DNA of 64,000 nucleotides. Origin: Candidatus Accumulibacter appositus. GTDB taxonomy: Bacteria > Pseudomonadota > Gammaproteobacteria > Burkholderiales > Rhodocyclaceae. The stretch lies in assembly GCA_000585055.1 (NCBI GenBank), contig JEMX01000066.1:1-64000 (forward strand). The letters are read 5' to 3'. The notes below the pieces were generated by a model that was not told the DNA's origin, searched no databases, and saw only the letters and a list, made by a program, of their open reading frames with translations. This document shows, piece after piece, positions 55,636 to 64,000 of the stretch (the stretch's first letter is position 1; the number at the start of each line of letters is the position of its first letter). Both the position numbers and the translations under genes were made by a program.

Positions 55636-58613
55636 GGCTGTGCCTTTGTGTCATCACCATTGAGGTTCTCCTTCCGCTTTCCTATCTCTTCTTCGTCTGC
55701 CATCGCCGGCTGCGTCAGCTCACGCACGATCTGTACCAGCCGCTCGTTGGAAGTACGCGACTTGACGAGGCTGGCAGCGACCGCCTGCTGCGTATCGAGC
55801 CGCATCTCGGCATCGCTGGCAGAAAAGACGACCACCGGTGGCGGATGGGCCAAGTCCTGGATCACTTGCAGTAGCTCCAGCCCCGAGCCATCCGGCAGGA
55901 CGAGATCGAGGATCACCACATCGAAGCTCCGCGTGGCCAACTCCTCCCTGGCAGTTGACAGCGTACGCGCGCCGACAATTTCTGCCAGGCAACCGAACTG
56001 GGCAGCCACGATGTGCACCAGATCGGCGTCGTCCTCGACATGCAGAATGCGCGCGCGCCGCGACGCCGGCCCGTGGATTGCCCGCTTCAGCGCGGCAGCA
56101 AGTCGCTGCGCATCGACCGGCTTGTCAAGCCAGTCGACCACCGCCAGCGCGCCTCCGAGCGCCGGGGTCGCCAGGTCGGGCGACCCGGAGACGACCACTA
56201 CCGGCACCTGAAAACCGCCCTTGGCGGCACGCAAGCTGGTCAGCAGGTCGACGCCGCTCTCATCGGGCAAGCCGATATCCAGCGTCATCGCCGCGTACTG
56301 ACGGCTGCCAAGGAGATCTCTGGCCATCGCCGCGCTCGAAGCGTGATCAACCTGGTAGCCGGCGCGCGTCAACAATGTCGACAGAATCTGCGCGATGTCG
56401 CCATCGTCCTCGCAAACGAGCACCCGCGGCGCCTCGCTTGCCGGCTCGCCGTCAAGCTCGCTGTCCGCCATTGCTGACCTCGCCAGCGGTGCAATCTCCG
56501 GCAACTCGAACCAGAAGCAGGCGCCGTGACCTGGTTCGCTGTTGAAACCGATTTCGCCGCCCATACGCTCGACCAGCGCCCGTGAGATCGACAAACCGAG
56601 ACCGGAGCCACCCTTGGCGCGCGTCGTCGACCCGTCGGCCTGCGAGAACTTCTCGAAGATTCGCGCCCGAAACTCCTCCGGAATCCCCGGACCGCGATCG
56701 ACGACCTCTATACGCAGGCGATCGCCTCGCCGCTGCAAGGAAACATCGACCGTCTCCCCGGACGGCGAAAACTTGGCGGCGTTCGAGAGCAGATTGGCAA
56801 GCACCTGCAGGAAACGATCGGCGTCAATGCGCGCCTGGCCCTCGTCGGCGAGGCGCGCGACGAGTTCGATGCGCACCTCGTGCTGTACGGCAAAGCCCTG
56901 GTTCGCCTCGATTGCCTGCTCGATCAAGGGCAGCAGCGGCTGCGTCGCGAACTGGAAACTCATCCGGCCCGAGGCGATTCTTTCGATATCGAGAATGTCG
57001 TTGATCAGATCGACCAGCCGGTCGCAGTTGTTGGCGGCGATGCCGATCAGCGCTTTCGCCTGCGTCGGCAGTTCGCCCGCCAGACCACCATCGAGCAGAC
57101 CCAGCGAACCACGAATCGACGTCAGAGGCGTGCGCAATTCATGACTGACGGTGGCCACGAACTCATTCTTGAGATGCTCCATTTTCTTGCGTTCGGTGAT
57201 GTCGTGCGCCAGACCGATGAAGCGACGGCGATCATTCACGATCACCTCGGTGACCGCCAGCTCCATCGGAAAACAACTGCCGTCGGCCCGCTTGCCGAGC
57301 ACTTCGCGACCGATACCAATGATCTTGCGCACCCCGGTTTGCCGATAGGCACGGAGATAGCCGTCATGCTCGTCGGTGTAGGGCGCGGGCATCAGCATCT
57401 TGACATTGCGCCCGAGTACCTCCTCGGTGGCATAGCAAAAGAGTTTCTCGGCGGCCAGATTGAAGCTTTCGATCAGCCCCTGCTCGTCAATGGTGATGAT
57501 CGCATCCAGCGTATTGTCGAGCACTGCACGCGTCCGGGCCTCCGATTCGCGCAGTTCGTGGGTCATCCCGTCGGCCAGCTTGAGGGCGCGCGTGCGCGCC
57601 CCGGCAAAGGAGTGCAGGAGGGCAAAAATCAACACGCTGATCAGCGTACCACCGGCGAGAACGGCCGTCGCCCCGCGCTTGACCGCGGCCGGCACCTCGG
57701 CAGCATCGATGCGCAGTCGCCACTGCCGACCGGCAAAGTCGAGCAGCCTCGTGCTGACGAAGGGCGCAGGCGAGGCCTCGCGCTGCGACGCCGTCGGGTG
57801 CAGCAGGGGCTGCACATCGGCAGCGCTGCCAGCGGCCGTGCCAACGCGCCCGACATCATCGATAGCCAGGTCGAAACGCTGCGCATCGTCGCCGAAAACG
57901 CCGCGAGCGAGGTCCTCCATGCGAAAGGCTGCATACACGACGCCGAGGAAGGCATCCTGCCGCTCTTCCGTGGTCGCTATCGGCGCCCCATTGCGATAGA
58001 TCGGCACCATCAGCACAAAGCTGGTCTGCCGTCCGGTTTCCTGGACCAGCGTTATTGGCGCTGTGGCCGCAGCTGCGCCCGTTGCTCGCGCACGCTCGGC
58101 AGCATGTCTACGCGCACTTTCGCTGAGTAGATCAAGACCCATCGCGGCTTCGTTACCCTGGGCCGGCTCAATGAACTCGATCACCAGATACTCCGGCCGC
58201 TCGCCCGGCGGGCGCACCGCAAACCCCGAATACCCCTCGCCAAGGAAGTGGCGATCCGAACGGACTGCGTCACTGAACGCGTCGCGCTCGGCGAGCGTAA
58301 CGCGGCGCGCGAAACCGACCACCTGAAAGCCGGGGAGGCGCTTCTTGAGTTCGAGTCGATCGATATAGCGGTGGAACTCGCCACGGTCGACTTCGACCGA
58401 GCCGGCAAAAAAACCCTGCAAACCACGCAGAACGCCTTCGTAGGCATCGAGCCGCTTGTCGAGCTGCAACACACGAATCGCCGCAGCCTGTTCGAATTCG
58501 TGCCAGGCCTCGCTTTCCGCGACGCCGACAGCCCACTGTGCGGCCCAGACGGTCAGCGCCAGACCGCAGACCAGCGACAGCACTGCGCTCCCTTGAATGC
58601 TGAACAATGCCAT
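55626..58613 (-). CDS. CHASE-PAS hybrid histidine kinase with two receivers
   Basis: The 995-residue protein has a membrane helix (about 8-28) and an extracytoplasmic CHASE domain (40-300, including GLQGFFAGSVEVDRGEFHRY). A second helix (about 312-332), PAS (350-470) and HisKA follow, the latter with phospho-His in FVATVSHELRTPLTSIR. HATPase_c (590-705) and two receivers (about 730-845 and 858-975, Asp in MTLDIGLPDESG and VVILDLVLPDGSG) complete it. This is a hybrid kinase that would need an Hpt protein to pass phosphate on; one is encoded 560 bases downstream. Its end runs into repeat copy 6. Confidence 0.93.
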   Translation of the reverse strand: MALFSIQGSAVLSLVCGLALTVWAAQWAVGVAESEAWHEFEQAAAIRVLQLDKRLDAYEGVLRGLQGFFAGSVEVDRGEFHRYIDRLELKKRLPGFQVVGFARRVTLAERDAFSDAVRSDRHFLGEGYSGFAVRPPGERPEYLVIEFIEPAQGNEAAMGLDLLSESARRHAAERARATGAAAATAPITLVQETGRQTSFVLMVPIYRNGAPIATTEERQDAFLGVVYAAFRMEDLARGVFGDDAQRFDLAIDDVGRVGTAAGSAADVQPLLHPTASQREASPAPFVSTRLLDFAGRQWRLRIDAAEVPAAVKRGATAVLAGGTLISVLIFALLHSFAGARTRALKLADGMTHELRESEARTRAVLDNTLDAIITIDEQGLIESFNLAAEKLFCYATEEVLGRNVKMLMPAPYTDEHDGYLRAYRQTGVRKIIGIGREVLGKRADGSCFPMELAVTEVIVNDRRRFIGLAHDITERKKMEHLKNEFVATVSHELRTPLTSIRGSLGLLDGGLAGELPTQAKALIGIAANNCDRLVDLINDILDIERIASGRMSFQFATQPLLPLIEQAIEANQGFAVQHEVRIELVARLADEGQARIDADRFLQVLANLLSNAAKFSPSGETVDVSLQRRGDRLRIEVVDRGPGIPEEFRARIFEKFSQADGSTTRAKGGSGLGLSISRALVERMGGEIGFNSEPGHGACFWFELPEIAPLARSAMADSELDGEPASEAPRVLVCEDDGDIAQILSTLLTRAGYQVDHASSAAMARDLLGSRQYAAMTLDIGLPDESGVDLLTSLRAAKGGFQVPVVVVSGSPDLATPALGGALAVVDWLDKPVDAQRLAAALKRAIHGPASRRARILHVEDDADLVHIVAAQFGCLAEIVGARTLSTAREELATRSFDVVILDLVLPDGSGLELLQVIQDLAHPPPVVVFSASDAEMRLDTQQAVAASLVKSRTSNERLVQIVRELTQPAMADEEEIGKRKENLNGDDTKAQPKS

Positions 58614-58877
58614 TTACGACCTCCGCCGCCAGCCCGAGCAAGCGCCGCACGCAGCCGCCACCTGCGCGGCACATGGCGCCCGCCCGGGCACGACCATTGA
58701 ATAGCCCTTCAGCGAGTATAGGTGCGGCAGTAAACAGCGGTCAATCAAGGTTTTTGCAGGTGGCGTGGCGATGGCGCCCGCAGCAGCGCGTGCTGCTCGC
58801 GACGCTGCTGGTCTGCCACCACCTGAGCGATCGGCAACTTGTTTGCGCATCGCCTTTCGCGCACACTGGCGACCTTG
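58614..58877. other. Leader and promoter region between the CHASE kinase and repeat copy 7
   Basis: The segment contains the predicted minus-strand promoter at 58715-58744 and the kinase leader. Beyond that it is GC-rich with no recognisable gene on either strand. Confidence 0.5.
58715..58744 (-). promoter_or_regulatory. Sigma70-type promoter of the CHASE kinase unit
   Basis: On the minus strand TTGACC (58744-58739), an 18-base spacer and TATACT (58720-58715) match the consensus well. Transcription would begin near 58708, giving a leader of about 95 bases before the kinase ATG at 58613. It could drive the signalling block down to about 52 kb. Confidence 0.55.
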
Positions 58878-59080
58878 ACGCTCACGACTGTCGCGACGCC
58901 CCAGGTGATGAAAGCCATGACCGCCGCCCTTCACTTGCAGTGCGCATTCCGGCTTGCACGACGGGATCGTTCGCCGGGCAGGGAGCATGCTCGCTGAATT
59001 CCCCGCCGCCCCCCAAACCCTTGTCGCGCAAGGAGAGACGGGAGCTTCGCGCGTCGCGTACGCGACTTGCACGTTGAAGG
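58878..59080 (+). repeat. Dispersed multi-palindrome repeat, copy 7
   Basis: This is a full-length but diverged copy. It has GTGATGAAAGCCATGACCG, then GCATTCCGGCTTGCACG with a mutated arm, and TTCGCCGGGCAGGGAGCATG. GGAGAGACGGGAGCTTCG and GCGTCGCGTACGCGACT (59051-59067) follow. The AGGGAGCATGCTC palindrome has one mismatch (CTCGCT). It lies directly in front of yaeQ, whose ribosome site GAAGGAAAA follows its right end. Confidence 0.85.
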
Positions 59081-59090
59081 AAAACCGCGC

Positions 59091-59666
59091 ATGGCACTGA
59101 AAGCGACCATTTTCAAGGCAGAACTCACCGTCTCCGATACCGATCGCGGCTACTACGCCACGCACGCGCTGACCCTCGCCCGCCATCCCTCCGAAACCGA
59201 CGAACGGATGATGGTGCGCCTCCTGGCCTTTGCCTTGCATGCCAGCGACAATCTGCAATTTACCACCGGGCTGTCCACCGAGGGCGAACCCGACCTTTGG
59301 CAAAAATCGCCCAGCAATGAAATTGATCTATGGATCGATGTCGGCCTGCCCGACGAAAAGCAGCTGCGCCGGGCCTGCGGCCGCGCCCGGCAGGTCGTCG
59401 TCTATGCCTACGGCGGCAACAAGGCGAGCATCTGGTGGGCGAAAACCGGCGCCGCGCTCGCCCGCTGCGACAACCTGACAGTCTTCGCGCTGGCGCACGA
59501 AGCGACGGGCGAACTGGCCGCGCTGGCCGCGCGCGGCATGAACATCGCCTGCATGGTCAGTGATGGCGAGATATGGCTGAGCGACGCAACGAAGAACGTC
59601 GGCGTCGAGCCGACGGCGTGGATGACTGCCCGCCCTGGCAAGCACGCGGCAGCAAACGCGCGCTGA
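59091..59666 (+). CDS. yaeQ: YaeQ-family protein
   Basis: The 191-residue protein matches YaeQ throughout: MALKATIFKAELTVSDTDRG at the start, ARHPSETDERMMVRLLAFAL and the later KASIWWAKTG. YaeQ has a PD-(D/E)XK-like fold; its role is not firmly known, though it was proposed as a functional substitute for the RfaH-related antiterminator. The ATG at 59091 is preceded by GAAGGAAA. Repeat copy 7 forms its upstream region. Confidence 0.95.
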   Translation: MALKATIFKAELTVSDTDRGYYATHALTLARHPSETDERMMVRLLAFALHASDNLQFTTGLSTEGEPDLWQKSPSNEIDLWIDVGLPDEKQLRRACGRARQVVVYAYGGNKASIWWAKTGAALARCDNLTVFALAHEATGELAALAARGMNIACMVSDGEIWLSDATKNVGVEPTAWMTARPGKHAAANAR

Positions 59667-59766
59667 GCGCGGCCGGCGCGAAGCCGAACAGCGCCTGCCG
59701 GCCCTCCCATGCCCCCTCACAGATCGACGCCCTTCTGCGCGCGCATACCGGCACGATTGACTTGGC

Positions 59767-59850
59767 GACCTCCGAGAGCATTCCCGAGCCCGGCAGCGTG
59801 GCGATGCTGACGCTTTCCATTCTCGCCCTGGCAGCCGGAGTCCAGCTGGC
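59767..59850 (+). pseudogene. Possible PEP-CTERM sorting-signal remnant
   Basis: One frame reads ATSESIPEPGSVAMLTLSIL followed by ALAAGVQLA, which has the PEP motif and hydrophobic helix of exosortase-sorted PEP-CTERM proteins. No matching N-terminal gene body is present; upstream is the end of yaeQ. It is probably the broken tail of a lost gene, or chance. Confidence 0.35.
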
Positions 59851-59902
59851 GCACAGCTCACCAGACCTGCGCCGCGTCGCCAGGCATGAGCGCTGCCCGC
59901 GC

Positions 59903-60970
59903 TCAGCACATTGGAAAGCGGTCCACGAGACGGGTGCGGTAGATCAGCTCGGCCGCTTCGAGGCAGTGCGGGTTACCGGTCGCCAGCAGGTCGGCATAGA
60001 CCAAGGGCAAGGGGACCGTCGCCACCTCCTCGGCAGCTGTCAACGACGCCCCCCAGAAAGGCTTGCGCAGCTCGACCAGGCGCTCGTAGGCGGCAGGACC
60101 GGCGGCTTCGATTCCCTGTTCGGATAGCAGACGTGCGGGCAGCTTGTCGCCATAGAGCGTCAGCACGCTTGGAATCAGCCCATGCGGCGTCAATTCGCGG
60201 AGCAGCAGAGTGGCCGCCGCCTCGCCACCCCAACGCGTGTGCGCAGGATTCAGTTGCCACTCGCGCCAGTCGTCGAAGCGCTGCGCCAGATAGCGCTCGC
60301 TGAGCGTCTTGCCGCGCAGGCCGAGCGCATATCCCAGCGCCCATTCGTCGAGCAGGCGCTTGCTGGCGGCTAGGGAGCGCTGTCTGCCGGTGACCCGCAA
60401 GGCGCCGTGTTGCCGCAGGTCGGCGACGACAGCCGGCATGGCGCCGAGAGCGACGTCCGCTGCCGCCGCGATTTTGCGGTAGGGTGCGTCAGCCAGCCCG
60501 GGGTCGCAGATCAAGGCAAACAGCACCTTGAGCCGGGTGCTGGTAAAGCCACCGCTCGCGCGCAAGGCACGCTGCTTCGGGTGCAGCTTGCGCCCGCTGA
60601 CGAAAACGAAGAGGCCGCCGCCTTCGAGATAGGCATTGCCTGCCGAATCGGCGAACTGCTGCTCGCGTTCGCGTAGTTGATCGGCCAGTGGCGGGCTCAC
60701 GTAATCGGTGAGCAACAGCGTGCCAGGGCCACAGACCTCGACCGGCTGCTGCAACTGTGCCACGACAGCACCAAGAGTCGCCGGCGTCAGCCGGCGCTTG
60801 AGCTGCGCGGCGTAATCGAGCTTGTTGCCGTCCCTGCTAATGCCGAGCCAGGTACCCGCGCGCCGATCCACCAGGATGCCCGGCTCGTCGTGCACGTGGA
60901 CCGCCAAGCCATGCCCGCGCAGCGCTTCTAGGACCCTCTCGAAAAGGGTGATTTCTTCCAGCTCGCTCAT
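59903..60970 (-). CDS. AbiEi-like type IV antitoxin-family protein
   Basis: The 355-residue protein resembles the AbiEi antitoxin/transcriptional regulator group. The middle holds a winged-helix segment (FTSTRLKVLFALICDPGLAD to GAMPAVVADLRQHGALRVTG, about residues 145-200), and the C-terminal half has RYLAQRFDDWREWQLNPAHT and LRELTPHGLIPSVLTLYGDK. No AbiEii-type nucleotidyltransferase toxin gene is adjacent, so it appears to be an orphan or its partner lies elsewhere. The ATG at 60970 is used; a GTG three codons earlier is possible. Confidence 0.7.
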   Translation of the reverse strand: MSELEEITLFERVLEALRGHGLAVHVHDEPGILVDRRAGTWLGISRDGNKLDYAAQLKRRLTPATLGAVVAQLQQPVEVCGPGTLLLTDYVSPPLADQLREREQQFADSAGNAYLEGGGLFVFVSGRKLHPKQRALRASGGFTSTRLKVLFALICDPGLADAPYRKIAAAADVALGAMPAVVADLRQHGALRVTGRQRSLAASKRLLDEWALGYALGLRGKTLSERYLAQRFDDWREWQLNPAHTRWGGEAAATLLLRELTPHGLIPSVLTLYGDKLPARLLSEQGIEAAGPAAYERLVELRKPFWGASLTAAEEVATVPLPLVYADLLATGNPHCLEAAELIYRTRLVDRFPMC

Positions 60971-61115
60971 TCCAGGCACTCGTCACAAGTCATGAACAAG
61001 CACCGATTATGAACGCAGAGCCCGCGACGTTCAATATCTTCCGTTGTTCATTGAGCATTCGACGGCAGGCTGCGAAGCCCCCCTCACGCTCGCCCGGACA
61101 GCCGTCAGCTTTGCG

Positions 61116-61475
61116 CTAGGCGCCGACATGCCTGGAAACCATGGGCAAGCGGAGTGCCGGGTGCTGCTCGGGCAACGGCAGATCGCGGCGCCCATGCCAC
61201 AGCTTTTGCAGGGAAGCCAGCACCATCCTGCGCAGCGGGTGCGGCGCTTTCTCGAAGCGGACGCGCCCGTCACCGATCGCCTCCAACAAGGCGAGACCGC
61301 GACCACGCACCAAGTGGCTCTCACCGGCGGCGAGAAGAATGTCGCCGGCTTCGCCTTCGACGGTCAGCCAGACCCGCCCGGCGGTGCAGACGATGCGCAC
61401 GCCCCGAGCCGACATCAGTCTGACTGGTGCGTTGTGAGCGAGATACAGCTCGCTGTTGTACAAATCGAAGTCCAT
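61116..61475 (-). CDS. DUF2917-domain protein
   Basis: The 119-residue protein has a small cupin-like DUF2917 domain in residues 1-75 (LYLAHNAPVRLMSARGVRI, WLTVEGEAGDILLAAGES). A basic C-terminal tail follows. The ATG at 61475 has AGGAG seven bases upstream; the frame extends further but without support. It is divergent from a MocR-type regulator gene with 152 bases between them, a typical regulator-target arrangement. Function unknown. Confidence 0.82.
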   Translation of the reverse strand: MDFDLYNSELYLAHNAPVRLMSARGVRIVCTAGRVWLTVEGEAGDILLAAGESHLVRGRGLALLEAIGDGRVRFEKAPHPLRRMVLASLQKLWHGRRDLPLPEQHPALRLPMVSRHVGA

Positions 61476-61566
61476 GGCCAGCTCCTGTGTTGCTGTTCTG
61501 ATGCCCCCAGTGTAGGCCAGTGGAGGTTGATAAAACAGTGACAACTTGGCAGAATTGTGACCAGCA

Positions 61567-61615
61567 CAGTTTTTATAACTCGAAACTGTACCGCTCGATA
61601 TTTGCAATAACTGTA
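61567..61615. promoter_or_regulatory. Repeat-containing regulatory region upstream of the MocR gene
   Basis: CAGTTT (61567-61572) and AAACTG (61583-61588) form an inverted pair, and AACTGTA occurs twice (61584-61590 and 61609-61615), 25 bases apart on the same face. MocR-family proteins commonly bind direct repeats in the divergent promoter region beside their own gene. This is the best operator candidate in the gap. Confidence 0.4.
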
Positions 61616-61627
61616 TTGGTGAGGCCC

Positions 61628-63046
61628 ATGCAACACGAACTCCTGCGCTACGAACGACTGGCCGAGGATCTGAGCAGCATCATCGCCGGCGGCACTCTGC
61701 GCCCTGGCGAACGCTTGCCGTCGGTGCGGCGTCTGTCGCGCGAGCGGCAACTGTCGGTGTCGACGGTGCTGCAGGCACTGCACCAACTCGAAGATCGTGG
61801 CCTCGTCGAGGCACGTCCGCAATCCGGCTATTTCGTCCGCCATGCGCCGGCGCCGCACGAGCAGCCGAACGCGCGCTCGACGCCCGACGAAGCCGTACCG
61901 GTCGATGTCAGCCAGCGCCTGATACAGGTCCTTCAGACGGGCGGCAAACCGGGCGTCGCGCCGCTCGGTGCGGCCCTGCCGGCGTCCACCTTGCTGCCGC
62001 TGGCAGCGCTGCAGCGGCTCTACGGCGGCGTCGCGCGGCGTCACCCGCGGCTGCTCGAAGGGGCCAGCCACATCAACATGGACGAAGCGGCGCTGATCCG
62101 TCAGCTGGTGCTGCGCTCGGTCGGCTGGGCCGGGCCGCTGGCGGCAAACGAATTCGTCATCACCAATTCCTGCACCGAAGCCCTGGGTCTGTGTCTGCGC
62201 GCAGTGACCAAGCGCGGCGACACGGTGGTCGTCGAGTCCCCGAGTTATCACCTGATGCTCCAATTGCTCGAAACGCTGGGGCTGAAAGCGCTGGAAATCC
62301 CGACCGACCCGCGCACCGGCCTGTCGATCGAGGCGCTCGATCTGGCCACCCGCGACGGTCAGGTGAGCGCCTGTCTGCTGGTACCCAACGCCAGCAACCC
62401 GCTGGGCAGCATGATGCCCGACGAGCACAAGCGCCGACTGGCAAAGCTGACCGCCGAACGTGGCGTAGCGGTGATCGAAGACGATATCTACGGCGACCTG
62501 TATTTCGGCAGCAAACCGCCGCGACCGATCAAGGCCTTCGACAAGGCCGGCAATGTGCTGCTCTGTTCGTCCTTTTCCAAGTCGCTGTCGCCCGCCCTGC
62601 GCCTCGGCTTCGTCGCCGCCGGCCGCTACCGGCGACAGGTTGCGCTGCACAAGACGGTGAGTAGTGGCGGCACCAATCCGATTACCCAACTGGTCGTCGC
62701 CGAGTACCTCGAATCAGGCTCCTACGATCGTCATCTGCGCAGCCTGCGGCGGATTTACGAGCGCCAGGTGGACGCCATGCGCGCGGCGGTGGCCAGGCAT
62801 TTCCCGCCGGCGACGCGCATGACGCAGCCGCTCGGCGGCTTCGTACTGTGGGTCGAACTCCCCGACAAGGTGGATACCACCGCCCTCTACGACCGCGCCA
62901 TCGCTGGCGGCGTTGCCTATGTGCCCGGCGAGCTGTTCTCGGCCAGCGGCATGTACCGCAACTGCCTGCGGCTCAATTGCGGCAACCCACATACCCCCGC
63001 CATCGAGGACGCCGTTCGCCGCCTCGGCCAGCTGCTGGCAAGCTGA
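61628..63046 (+). CDS. MocR-family transcriptional regulator (GntR helix-turn-helix plus aminotransferase domain)
   Basis: The 472-residue protein has an N-terminal GntR winged helix (about 5-75; GERLPSVRRLSRERQLSVST) joined by a linker to a fold-type I aminotransferase domain (about 105-470). The PLP-binding lysine lies in CSSFSKSLSPALRLGF near residue 320, and PNASNPLGSMM plus EDDIYGDLYF are intact. Such MocR regulators sense PLP or an amine and control linked genes. ATG 61628 has GAGG four bases upstream. The likely target is the divergent DUF2917 gene. Confidence 0.93.
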   Translation: MQHELLRYERLAEDLSSIIAGGTLRPGERLPSVRRLSRERQLSVSTVLQALHQLEDRGLVEARPQSGYFVRHAPAPHEQPNARSTPDEAVPVDVSQRLIQVLQTGGKPGVAPLGAALPASTLLPLAALQRLYGGVARRHPRLLEGASHINMDEAALIRQLVLRSVGWAGPLAANEFVITNSCTEALGLCLRAVTKRGDTVVVESPSYHLMLQLLETLGLKALEIPTDPRTGLSIEALDLATRDGQVSACLLVPNASNPLGSMMPDEHKRRLAKLTAERGVAVIEDDIYGDLYFGSKPPRPIKAFDKAGNVLLCSSFSKSLSPALRLGFVAAGRYRRQVALHKTVSSGGTNPITQLVVAEYLESGSYDRHLRSLRRIYERQVDAMRAAVARHFPPATRMTQPLGGFVLWVELPDKVDTTALYDRAIAGGVAYVPGELFSASGMYRNCLRLNCGNPHTPAIEDAVRRLGQLLAS

Positions 63047-63316
63047 GCACCGAGGCGGTGACGGTCACGATCACCGTCGCCAGCACGGCTCGCTCCCCGA
63101 CCGGCACCGCCTTGAATGCTGCACTCGCTTCCAGCCTGGCAGCCAGCGCTTCGAGTGCCGGGAACGTGCCGTGCAAGCGCTGCCGCATCTGGGCACGCCG
63201 TCGGCTCGTCCGGTCCGGCCGCCGCCGTCGAGCAGTGCCAGAGGCAGCGCTACGACCTTGTTCGCTACGCGCATCCGATACGCGCATTCTCCATAGGGAT
63301 AAGCTAGAATCGCGCA
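63047..63316 (+). other. Intergenic region before the CPA1 antiporter
   Basis: This 270-base GC-rich gap holds no recognisable gene on either strand. A TAGAAT hexamer (63306-63311) lies five bases before the antiporter ATG and could be a -10 for a near-leaderless transcript, but no convincing -35 is present. Confidence 0.4.
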
Positions 63317-64000
63317 TGCCTCTTATCGAACTCAGCCTGCTCCTTCTCCTGGCCATCGCGGTCGGCGGCGCACTCGTCCATTGGACGCCGCTGCCCTTGC
63401 CGATCCTGCTGGTGGTGCTCGGCGTTGTCGCCTCGTTCCTGCCGGGGCTTGACGGCATCGAAGTCGATCCGGAGCTGTTCCTGCTGTTGTTCATCCCGCC
63501 GATTCTCTTTGCCGATGCCTGGACCTTGCCACGTCGAGATTTCGTGCGCGCACTGAAGCCGGTACTGCTGCTGGCGCTCGGCCTGGTCGTGCTGACCGTC
63601 CTTGCCGTCGGCTACCTGATGCACTGGCTGATCCCGGCGATGCCGCTGGCCGTCGCTTTCACGCTCGGCGCCATCGTCTCGCCAACCGACGCCGTGGCCA
63701 CGGTGGCGACGACGCAATTGCTGCCCTTGCCGGCGCGCATCGTACACATCGTCAACGCCGAAAGCCTGCTCAATGACGCCTCCGGGCTGGTCGCTTTCAA
63801 ACTCGCGCTCGCCGCCGCCGCCACCGGGCTGTTCTCGTCGACAACGGTCGCCGGGGACTTTGTGCACCTGGCCGGCGGCGGCATCCTCGTCGGCGTCAGC
63901 GTCGAATGGTTCGGGCGCGAGCTGCGGCAACGGCTGATTCGTCTGCACGCCGGCGATCCCGTGCTGCAGACCCTGCTCACGGTCCTCATCCCCTATGGCG
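63317..64000 (+). CDS. CPA1-family Na+/H+ antiporter (3' end outside window)
   Basis: The first 228 codons are visible. Successive hydrophobic helices include LFIPPILFADAWTLP and TLGAIVSPTDAVATVAT. The essential acidic motif in NAESLLNDASGLVAFK is the ion-binding Asn-Asp pair of CPA1 exchangers. The protein should exchange sodium or potassium for protons at the inner membrane. The C-terminal part lies beyond the right edge. Confidence 0.93.

Noticed and set aside
59573..60127. A 184-codon plus-strand frame spanning the end of yaeQ and into the AbiEi-like gene
   Set aside because: It overlaps two well-supported genes out of phase. Only its middle section (the possible PEP-CTERM signal) has any recognisable character, and that is listed separately.
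63047..63316. Small open frames in the gap before the antiporter
   Set aside because: They overlap one another in different frames, lack ribosome sites and have no family features.

Overview
The window is high-GC, densely packed bacterial chromosome. FliW, Tex, YaeQ, multi-PAS kinases, PEP-CTERM-like debris and an ABC-type polysaccharide locus together suggest a betaproteobacterium, most likely a Rhodocyclales/Candidatus Accumulibacter-like lineage. The taxon is inferred from gene content and style only. No rRNA, tRNA or CRISPR array was seen.

Layout. 1-2.9 kb (minus): fliW, fecR-like, ompA-like and a CHASE2 receptor that runs off the left edge. 3.1-9.1 kb (plus): tex, a HAD phosphatase and a SWIM/SNF2 helicase whose C-terminus is thrown out of frame by a 23-bp tandem duplication. 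9.1-12 kb: a mosaic of broken copies (Rpn/DUF4351 tails, a thiamine-enzyme start, a helicase N-terminus) around one intact AAA_14 ATPase gene. 12-33.2 kb (plus): a surface-glycan locus. It holds rfbFGH (CDP-3,6-dideoxyhexose route), an SDR, Wzm/Wzt exporter, methyltransferase, a Kdo-transferase-like protein, glycosyltransferases, a YerE-like thiamine-diphosphate enzyme, a GDPD plus sulfatase-fold phosphoglycerol transferase pair, NeuB and membrane glycosyltransferases. A wrecked second copy of the AAA_14 gene sits at 24.4 kb and a 33-codon HAD remnant at 30.6 kb, so the locus has been shuffled with its left flank.

33.2-40.8 kb (minus): a very short type IV pilin (60 aa) and a small secreted partner, behind a sigma54-type promoter and followed by an ABC trio arranged like PilGHI. 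A large PAS/GAF histidine kinase lies upstream. This resembles the split-pilin loci of Geobacter and the pilA-pilGHI order of Myxococcus. 41-48.4 kb: methyltransferase, chemoreceptor, BrnT/BrnA toxin-antitoxin, a sodium-coupled amino-acid symporter and a polar amino-acid ABC transporter. 48.4-58.6 kb (minus): a seven-gene signalling block (GGDEF-EAL-REC protein, receivers, NarL-type regulator, REC-PAS-GAF kinase, Hpt protein, CHASE hybrid kinase). 59-64 kb: YaeQ, an AbiEi-like antitoxin, DUF2917, a MocR regulator and a CPA1 antiporter cut by the right edge.

A dispersed 110-200 bp repeat made of several palindromes occurs at least seven times between genes (1.2, 6.3, 40.8, 41.7, 47.3, 55.5 and 58.9 kb). 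It is the most striking non-coding structure in the window. The strongest biological leads are this repeat family, the split-pilin module, the predicted branched-chain 3,6-dideoxy sugar pathway, and the duplicated and degraded gene pieces that record rearrangement of the glycan locus.
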